Below, piece after piece: positions 1-5,657 of a stretch of 5,657 nt of DNA. The stretch is taken from assembly GCA_017630975.1 (NCBI GenBank), contig JAGBUF010000301.1, forward strand, positions 1-5,657, in the 5' to 3' direction. Numbering within the stretch: position 1 is the first letter of the stretch; every line of letters begins with the position of its first letter. The DNA is from Paraprevotella sp. GTDB lineage: Bacteria; Bacteroidota; Bacteroidia; Bacteroidales; Bacteroidaceae. The notes beneath the pieces were generated by a model, which was not told the DNA's origin, did no database searches, and was given only the letters and a program-made list of their open reading frames with translations. The translations under genes and the position numbers were made by a program.

Positions 1-1126
<1,126 letters not shown>

Positions 1127-2956
1127 TTATGCCTTGAACATTCTTTCAATGTCAGCATATTGCAGTATCGTGACAATAAGCTTGCCATCAGGCGTATGGT
1201 TGGGGTTAGGGCAAGCAAACAGTTGATTTATGAGATTGTCCATCTCTGCATTGGTGAGCGCCTGTCCTACGACAATGGCTGCACTCCGCGCAATAGTCAG
1301 CGCAAGCCGGTGTTGGATGTCAGCTTCCATGCAGGTGCTTTTGTCCTTTATGCTTTCTATGATGTTGGTCAACAGCACAGTGGGCTGTATATCCTCTAAA
1401 CCTGCGGGCATCCCATTGACGGCGAAACTTCCTCCGCCCAAGGGAGACAGTTCAAAACCAAGCGCTTTCAATTCGTCTGTGGCTTCTTCAAGCAGAAGTG
1501 CGTCAGCTATGGAAAATTGTACCACTTCGGGAAACAGAAGTCCTTGTGTGGAAACGGGCTGCCCATCCATTTGGCCGCGGTACTTGTCGTACAATATCCT
1601 GATGTGGGCTCTCTGTTGGTTCACTATCATCATTCCCGACCTTACCGGTGTGAGAATGTATTGTCCTTGCAATTGTATGTGCTCGGAACTCATTTCTATT
1701 GTTTCTTCCTCTTGCGAGGCATAGAGCGTTTCGGGTTCCTCTTCTGTGATTTCCGTAACCTCGTATCCTTCAAGTCCTGAACCGGTCATAACATCGGGAT
1801 ACAATGCTTCCCATCGGTTGGCAGATTTTGACGGTGAAGGAGCTGAGTTCTTCGTAAAGGGATTGAAGTTACTGTTGATTTCCAATTTAGGTGGGGCAAT
1901 GTTACCATGCTCTTGGAAAATAGGTATCTCAGGACAGCCTTCAGTGTCGAACTCAAGTACGGGGACTGCACTGAAGCGTCCGAGCACCTCGCGTATGGCT
2001 GCAACGATGATTTGCCAAATGGCTTGCTCGTTTTCAAATTTGACTTCGGTCTTGGTCGGGTGTATATTGACATCAATGTTTGCAGGGTCAACTTCGAAAT
2101 ATAGGAAATACGGAATCTGCTCACCTGTCGGTATCAGTTGGTCATAAGCTTCCATTATTGCCTTGGCAAAATAAGGATGTCGCATGAAACGGCCGTTGAC
2201 AAAGAAATATTGGTGGCAACCCTTTTTCTTTGACGAGTCAGGTTTGCCCACAAAACCCTTTAAATGTATGAGTGTGGTATCCACATCAATATCAAGCAAC
2301 TGCTCGTTTAGCTTCCGCCCGAATATGTTGGAAATACGCATCCGAAGCGGGGCTGAAGGCAATTGTGTTACCAAGGAACCGTTGTGATGTAGTGTAAATG
2401 CTACGGATGGATTAACTAACGCAATACGTTCAAACTCTTGTATGATGTTGTTGAGTTCTGTTTGGTTAGATTTGAGGAACTTTCTACGTGCGGGCACATT
2501 AAAGAAAAGGTTCCTTACTTCAAAGTTCGCTCCAACAGGGCATGCGCATGGCTCTTGCGAAACAAGCCTTGACCCCTCGATTTCTACTTGGGTGCCAAGC
2601 TCGTTTTCAATAGTGCGTGTTGTCAGTTTGACATGTGCCACTGCTGCAATTGATGGCAACGCTTCACCACGGAACCCCATTGTTTTCAGAGCAAACAAAT
2701 CATCAGCTTTTTTTATTTTGGATGTGGCGTGGCGCTCAAACGCAAGACGGGCATCCGTGTCACTCATACCTTTTCCGTCATCTACAACCTGAATGAGCGT
2801 ACGGCCGGCATCTTCTAACACCACGTTGATGTTTGAAGCGCCTGCGTCGATGGCATTCTCTATCAATTCTTTAATGACTGATGCGGGGCGTTGGATTACT
2901 TCGCCTGCCGCAATTTGGTTTGCCACAGCGTCCGGAAGGAGGTGAATGATGTCCAT
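1127..2956 (-). CDS. mutL: DNA mismatch repair protein MutL
   Basis: MutL is the ATP-driven linker of mismatch repair, passing the signal from mismatch-bound MutS to downstream strand incision and excision. At 609 residues it has normal length. The N-terminal GHKL ATPase domain (about 1-330) shows all motifs: NQIAAGEV (13-20), [13 protein letters not shown] with general base E30 and Mg-ligand N34, DDGKGM (59-64), RHATSKI (75-81), GFRGEAL (94-100), [12 protein letters not shown] (151-162) and [11 protein letters not shown] (297-307). A variable acidic and Ser/Pro-rich linker (about 330-425) leads to the C-terminal dimerisation domain. There QGLLFP (471-476) matches the Q-x-x-L-x-P sliding-clamp motif. 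The metal-dependent endonuclease motifs are lost: DQHA-x2-E reads NQQRAHI (446-452), ACK reads ARS (556-558), and CPHGR reads TPDGK (588-592). It lies 18 bp behind the small membrane protein gene and is probably co-transcribed. Identification is secure; lack of nicking activity is inferred. Confidence 0.98.
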   Translation of the reverse strand: MDIIHLLPDAVANQIAAGEVIQRPASVIKELIENAIDAGASNINVVLEDAGRTLIQVVDDGKGMSDTDARLAFERHATSKIKKADDLFALKTMGFRGEALPSIAAVAHVKLTTRTIENELGTQVEIEGSRLVSQEPCACPVGANFEVRNLFFNVPARRKFLKSNQTELNNIIQEFERIALVNPSVAFTLHHNGSLVTQLPSAPLRMRISNIFGRKLNEQLLDIDVDTTLIHLKGFVGKPDSSKKKGCHQYFFVNGRFMRHPYFAKAIMEAYDQLIPTGEQIPYFLYFEVDPANIDVNIHPTKTEVKFENEQAIWQIIVAAIREVLGRFSAVPVLEFDTEGCPEIPIFQEHGNIAPPKLEINSNFNPFTKNSAPSPSKSANRWEALYPDVMTGSGLEGYEVTEITEEEPETLYASQEEETIEMSSEHIQLQGQYILTPVRSGMMIVNQQRAHIRILYDKYRGQMDGQPVSTQGLLFPEVVQFSIADALLLEEATDELKALGFELSPLGGGSFAVNGMPAGLEDIQPTVLLTNIIESIKDKSTCMEADIQHRLALTIARSAAIVVGQALTNAEMDNLINQLFACPNPNHTPDGKLIVTILQYADIERMFKA

Positions 2957-2959
2957 TAT

Positions 2960-2970
2960 CAGGAATCCTG
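2960..2970. repeat. Short inverted repeat between the small ORF and mutL
   Basis: On the minus strand the spacer before mutL contains CAGGATTCCTG, a perfect inverted repeat with 5-base arms around one base. As RNA it could only form about 4 bp with a 3-base loop. The AGGA in the left arm lies about 9 bases before the mutL ATG and is the only Shine-Dalgarno-like sequence there, so weak pairing could partly hide it. The structure is small and may be chance. Confidence 0.3.
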
Positions 2971-2974
2971 TTGG

Positions 2975-3268
2975 TTAAAAATGAATGTTTCCGGTCAATA
3001 GGTAACGCCATACCATGACGAGTAGGAAAATAATGATAAGCGCAACAGGCCATGCAAGTTTGTATGACCTCTCTTTGTGCTTTTTGGCGTTTGGAGTATA
3101 ATTGATGAATGTCCCGTTGAATTTAGTTGGGTCATATTTCTCTTCGGTTTGTTCCCCTTGTTCGCGCTTTACCTGATTTACCAATTTTTCGAGTTTCTCT
3201 TTACGTTCATCAGTATAGATGCTAACGCGGCGGAAACCTCGAGGTTTTCTTGTGTTGAACAATCCCAT
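2975..3268 (-). CDS. Small single-pass membrane protein of unknown function
   Basis: I do not recognise a characterised family. The 97-residue product starts with a basic segment (MGLFNTRKPRGFRR), followed by a charged, probably helical stretch (about 18-45, rich in Lys and Glu) and a polar linker with KKHKERSYK (62-70). One strong hydrophobic segment at about 71-91 (LAWPVALIIIFLLVMVWRYL) is followed by a six-residue tail. The many positive charges before the segment predict a cytoplasmic N-terminus and a tail-anchored-like topology in the inner membrane; there is no cleavable signal peptide. It is a real gene: a perfect AAGGAG lies 6 bases before its ATG, it begins 3 bp after the OstA-like stop, and mutL follows closely. 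I recall similar small proteins in Prevotella relatives, but that is memory rather than a search. Context suggests a link with envelope assembly; the function is unknown. Confidence 0.88.
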   Translation of the reverse strand: MGLFNTRKPRGFRRVSIYTDERKEKLEKLVNQVKREQGEQTEEKYDPTKFNGTFINYTPNAKKHKERSYKLAWPVALIIIFLLVMVWRYLLTGNIHF

Positions 3269-3271
3269 AAC

Positions 3272-4951
3272 TTACTCCTTTTTTATTTGTTTCTTGTTTA
3301 TATCTGTTAATTTTTGTTTTGGCGCCCTGCGCTGCACGCTTTGTTTGAGCTGTGATTCAGCTTTCTTTGAACGCCAATTGAAAATGTCGTCTTTGTCTTT
3401 TGGACGCACATAGTCGAACCAAACAAAATTTTCCAAATATAGTTCCTTGGGCGGAATCAATGGTACAGGAGTCAGTTTACCTGTGGATGCAGGAGCCCAA
3501 ATCTTATCTATTTTCCCTTCTTTCATGAAAAGCTTCAAGTCCGTGCTTTCCAAATGATTCATGCCAATCATCAGGCTGTCTTCATCAGTGGGGTAGTAAT
3601 TGAGCATCACATTCCCGATTACACGGGTCATGTCCATCTGCCCTTCCTTGAAATAGAACCGTATCTCTTTTCCTGCCACTTGATTGTAGTGAATGCTGTC
3701 CATCCTTTCCACTGAAATGGCTTGTCTGAGTACCAACACACTGTCCATGGTGCTGTCATTCATATAGGCTTGGATTTCTTCACCGACTAATTGCTGTCCC
3801 ATTTGCCATAAGATGGGGTCGCGATACATAGTCATGCAGGAATCGTTAGAATTGTACACCAATGAATCGCAAACAGCTTGTACATCAGAACGGTATGCTC
3901 TTACGTGGTGATAGCCATGTATTGTACGGTAAAGACTATCTGTGTCTTTATGATAGGTAAAGACCTTAAATGTGTCAGCATGGGCATATAGTGTGTCTCT
4001 TTGAGAATAATCTATGACAACAGCACTGTCTGCCGCTTCCATATATCCTTGGTCGTCATTGTAATAGCAGTAACCTCCCTTGAACATGTTTTTGTTCACT
4101 ACGTCAGAGTACTCTATATTACCAAATGCTTTTCCTTCGTTTGTCATACCGTCCCAAACGACGCTATCGCCAACCATTCGTTTGCCATTGTTTGTTAGAA
4201 TACTTCTGTTCAGCAAATAGGAGAGCTCTTGTTGTGTGTAGTAATAACCTAATTCGGTATAGATATGGCTATCTCCGTTGTCAATATTTGAAGGTCCCTT
4301 AACGTGGGCAATGGCTGTTTTCGTATTATAATATAATGTGTCAGATATGATGGTACTTTTGGGTTCTTCTGGTGGTCCGGGGCTTACTAGCCTTACGTTG
4401 TAATTGAAGACTGCGTTGCGTGTAGCTGGGCTATATTCGCCCCAATCACTTGATAGCTCATTTCCTTGGTCGACCAAACGTCCTCCTTCAAAAAAGTATC
4501 CAAGGTTATAAAGTCGGTCGTAGTCGAGACTGTCAGTATATAGTGTGGTCTCAACATGGCGTAGCACGACATTATGCCGAACTCTTGCTAATTGGTCCAT
4601 TCCATTGTAATAAAGGATTTCACCATCAAGAGTCAATGTGTCCCCTTGAACCATTTTCACGTTTCCGTAAGCATCAAACGAATTTGATGCCTCGTAATAC
4701 AAGGCACTGTCACAATACATATATATGCCCTCGTGTTCAAATTGCACATTCCCGACAAGGAACTGTGCGGTTTTGCTCACGCGGTCGTCAAAGAACATAC
4801 TGTCAACATGTAACAGATGAACTCTGCTCTTTACTGTGTCGTAGGTCTCTTTTTGTTTGTATTTTTGCGGATTAATAGACCATGCTACGCAAAGACCGAA
4901 GTAGACACATATACATATTCCTATGATTCTACGTCTCATCACTTTATCCAT
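3272..4951 (-). CDS. OstA/LptA-like envelope protein, Bacteroidota type
   Basis: Predicted periplasmic or outer-membrane-associated protein of the OstA fold, the family of LptA and the LptD N-terminus that shields lipid A during lipopolysaccharide transport. The N-terminus has a basic start (MRRR, 5-8) and hydrophobic core (about 9-25), a signal peptide probably cleaved near 25. The mature part is built of about ten degenerate beta repeats, each with a D-S-x-x-Y-like strand and a G-N-V-like turn: for example CDSALYYEASNSFDAYGNV (80-98), TDSLDYD (139-145), SDTLYYN (203-209), GDSVVWDG (261-268), CDSLVYN (361-367) and GKEIRFYF (427-434). It ends with WFDYVRPKDKDDIFNWR (511-527) and a basic tail. 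At 559 residues it is about three times E. coli LptA and has no LptD barrel. The ATG at 4951 overlaps the upstream gene by 13 bases; Met5 at 4939 (555 residues) is an equally good start. Family is confident; exact transport role is inferred. Confidence 0.88.
   Translation of the reverse strand: MDKVMRRRIIGICICVYFGLCVAWSINPQKYKQKETYDTVKSRVHLLHVDSMFFDDRVSKTAQFLVGNVQFEHEGIYMYCDSALYYEASNSFDAYGNVKMVQGDTLTLDGEILYYNGMDQLARVRHNVVLRHVETTLYTDSLDYDRLYNLGYFFEGGRLVDQGNELSSDWGEYSPATRNAVFNYNVRLVSPGPPEEPKSTIISDTLYYNTKTAIAHVKGPSNIDNGDSHIYTELGYYYTQQELSYLLNRSILTNNGKRMVGDSVVWDGMTNEGKAFGNIEYSDVVNKNMFKGGYCYYNDDQGYMEAADSAVVIDYSQRDTLYAHADTFKVFTYHKDTDSLYRTIHGYHHVRAYRSDVQAVCDSLVYNSNDSCMTMYRDPILWQMGQQLVGEEIQAYMNDSTMDSVLVLRQAISVERMDSIHYNQVAGKEIRFYFKEGQMDMTRVIGNVMLNYYPTDEDSLMIGMNHLESTDLKLFMKEGKIDKIWAPASTGKLTPVPLIPPKELYLENFVWFDYVRPKDKDDIFNWRSKKAESQLKQSVQRRAPKQKLTDINKKQIKKE
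3275..3280 (-). promoter_or_regulatory. Shine-Dalgarno site of the small membrane protein gene
   Basis: On the minus strand AAGGAG occurs with six bases before the ATG at 3268, an ideal match and spacing. It lies inside the final codons of the OstA-like gene (AAA AAG GAG TAA, Lys-Lys-Glu-stop), so ribosomes finishing that gene end on top of the site. This decides the start of the small protein and suggests coupled translation. Such strong sites are uncommon in Bacteroidota, where most starts rely on A-rich leaders. Confidence 0.75.
4937..4951 (-). promoter_or_regulatory. Stop/start overlap coupling the PPIase and OstA-like genes
   Basis: The stop of the PPIase gene (TGA, 4939-4941) lies between two possible OstA-like starts. 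The outer ATG is at 4949-4951; the inner ATG (Met5) is at 4937-4939 and shares one base with the stop, giving TGATG. The inner start places MRRR directly before the signal-peptide core and has AGGA about 10 to 12 bases upstream, whereas AGG abuts the outer ATG too closely. Either way, translation of the two genes is probably coupled; I slightly favour the inner start. Confidence 0.6.
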
Positions 4952-5657
4952 CCTGGATATTGGAACTCACAGCCGCGCCAATCTTCGTTGATGCGTACAT
5001 AAGTCTTGGCCTGTTTTTCTTTAATCCATTTCTGGATTACCTCTTCGCTTCTCTTTTCTTCCACAACTTTACGTAATACTTGAAAATCCTCTGCCATATT
5101 TGCTCTGTGTTGAGGGATTCTGTTGCGAAGCTTTGCAACAGCACACACTTGTGCTCCTTTAGAGTTCAACATTGTAAATGCCTTGGAGATTTCACCGGGT
5201 TGTAAGGCTTCTACAACTCTTGCCAGTTCGGGAGAGACTTTTGAAAGTTGTCCCATTTCAAACCGTGTGGTTTGTTCTCCGTCTTCTAACATGTTGGATA
5301 GGATACCGTGGTTGTTACGTGTGTCTTTATCTTCTGAAATTACTGCAGCAGCATCTTCAAAAGTAAATTTTGCTTGTTTAATGTCATCTGTAATAGAGTC
5401 AAGACGTGCTATGGCTTCGTCAATCTCAGCTTGTTGTACCTGCGGACGCTTTAAGATGTGTCGGCATTTGATTTTGTCACCTCTTTTGTCTATTAATTGT
5501 ATAATGTGGTAACCAAATTCAGATTGTACAATTTTGCTGACTTTTTTAGGGTCAGTCAGGCTAAAAGCCACATTGGCAAAAGCTGGGTCAAGTTCAGCTC
5601 TACCGTAATAGGGCATTTCTCCACCTTGGCGAGCGGAAGCTGGATCTTCTGAGTACA
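4939..5657 (-). CDS. SurA-like periplasmic peptidyl-prolyl isomerase, N-terminus missing
   Basis: Parvulin-type prolyl isomerase and chaperone, expected to act in the periplasm on outer-membrane proteins. Only the last 238 codons are present; the frame stays open through the right edge, so the internal Met at 5616 is not the start. Fragment residues 1-60 are the C-terminal half of a parvulin domain: SEDPASARQGGEM, then PYYGRAELDPAFANVAFSL, then FGYHIIQLIDKRG, which holds the usual conserved His (FGYHII, 47-52). A second parvulin-like domain follows (about 62-177), from CRHILKRP to VCAVAKL. Its GG motif and FGYHI are replaced by NNHGIL and KGAQV, so it is probably inactive. A helical segment (about 185-215) leads to the ending TYVRINEDWRGCEFQYPGWIK, which I associate with Bacteroidota SurA-like proteins. 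The signal peptide and SurA N-terminal domain should lie beyond the window. It overlaps the OstA-like gene, an outer-membrane biogenesis context. Family is secure; calling it surA itself is not. Confidence 0.93.
   Translation of the reverse strand, partial: YSEDPASARQGGEMPYYGRAELDPAFANVAFSLTDPKKVSKIVQSEFGYHIIQLIDKRGDKIKCRHILKRPQVQQAEIDEAIARLDSITDDIKQAKFTFEDAAAVISEDKDTRNNHGILSNMLEDGEQTTRFEMGQLSKVSPELARVVEALQPGEISKAFTMLNSKGAQVCAVAKLRNRIPQHRANMAEDFQVLRKVVEEKRSEEVIQKWIKEKQAKTYVRINEDWRGCEFQYPGWIK

Noticed and set aside
1230..1724. Plus-strand ORF of 164 codons
   Set aside because: It is antisense to the MutL C-terminal domain, in a frame opened by the codon use of mutL; the Ser-rich translation is typical of a shadow.
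1786..2124. Minus-strand ORF of 112 codons inside mutL
   Set aside because: It is an out-of-frame overlap with the MutL linker region; mutL is intact across it, so there is no frameshift or second gene.
4450..4875. Plus-strand ORF of 141 codons antisense to the OstA-like gene
   Set aside because: The OstA-like frame is continuous with a signal peptide and repeats, and the plus-strand product shows no domain.
5614..5616. ATG as the start of the SurA-like gene
   Set aside because: The frame continues upstream with parvulin motif residues (YSEDPASARQGGE), so this Met is internal.

Overview
The window looks like ordinary chromosomal DNA from a member of Bacteroidota, most likely order Bacteroidales, possibly a Prevotella or Bacteroides relative. 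The evidence is a large OstA-like protein of the Bacteroidota type, a two-parvulin SurA-like protein with the ending DWRGCEFQYPGWIK, and a MutL whose C-terminal motifs I associate with this group. Genus-level placement is an inference from recalled protein resemblance, not from a search. No mobile element, CRISPR array, rRNA or tRNA was seen.

All five genes are on the minus strand, so transcription runs from the right edge to the left. In that order they are: a SurA-like periplasmic peptidyl-prolyl isomerase (4939-5657, its 5' part outside the window); an OstA/LptA-like envelope protein (3272-4951); a 97-residue protein with one membrane segment and no recognised function (2975-3268); the mismatch repair protein MutL (1127-2956); and tryptophanyl-tRNA synthetase (1-1085, running to the left edge). 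The gaps are an overlap, 3 bp, 17-18 bp and 41 bp, so the first four genes almost certainly share a transcript and trpS may be read from it too. No stretch of 300 bases lacks a gene, and plus-strand ORFs are shadows.

The first two genes form an outer-membrane assembly pair: a SurA-like chaperone for outer-membrane proteins and an OstA-fold protein of the lipopolysaccharide transport type. The same pairing of functions occurs in E. coli (lptD next to surA). The small membrane protein sits directly behind this pair and is translationally tied to it: its Shine-Dalgarno sequence lies inside the last codons of the OstA-like gene. MutL and TrpS have unrelated housekeeping roles.

No new multi-gene system is evident. 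The points most worth a second look are the small membrane protein, the loss of all three endonuclease motifs in MutL while its sliding-clamp motif is kept, the degenerate second parvulin domain, and the unusually long OstA-like repeat protein.
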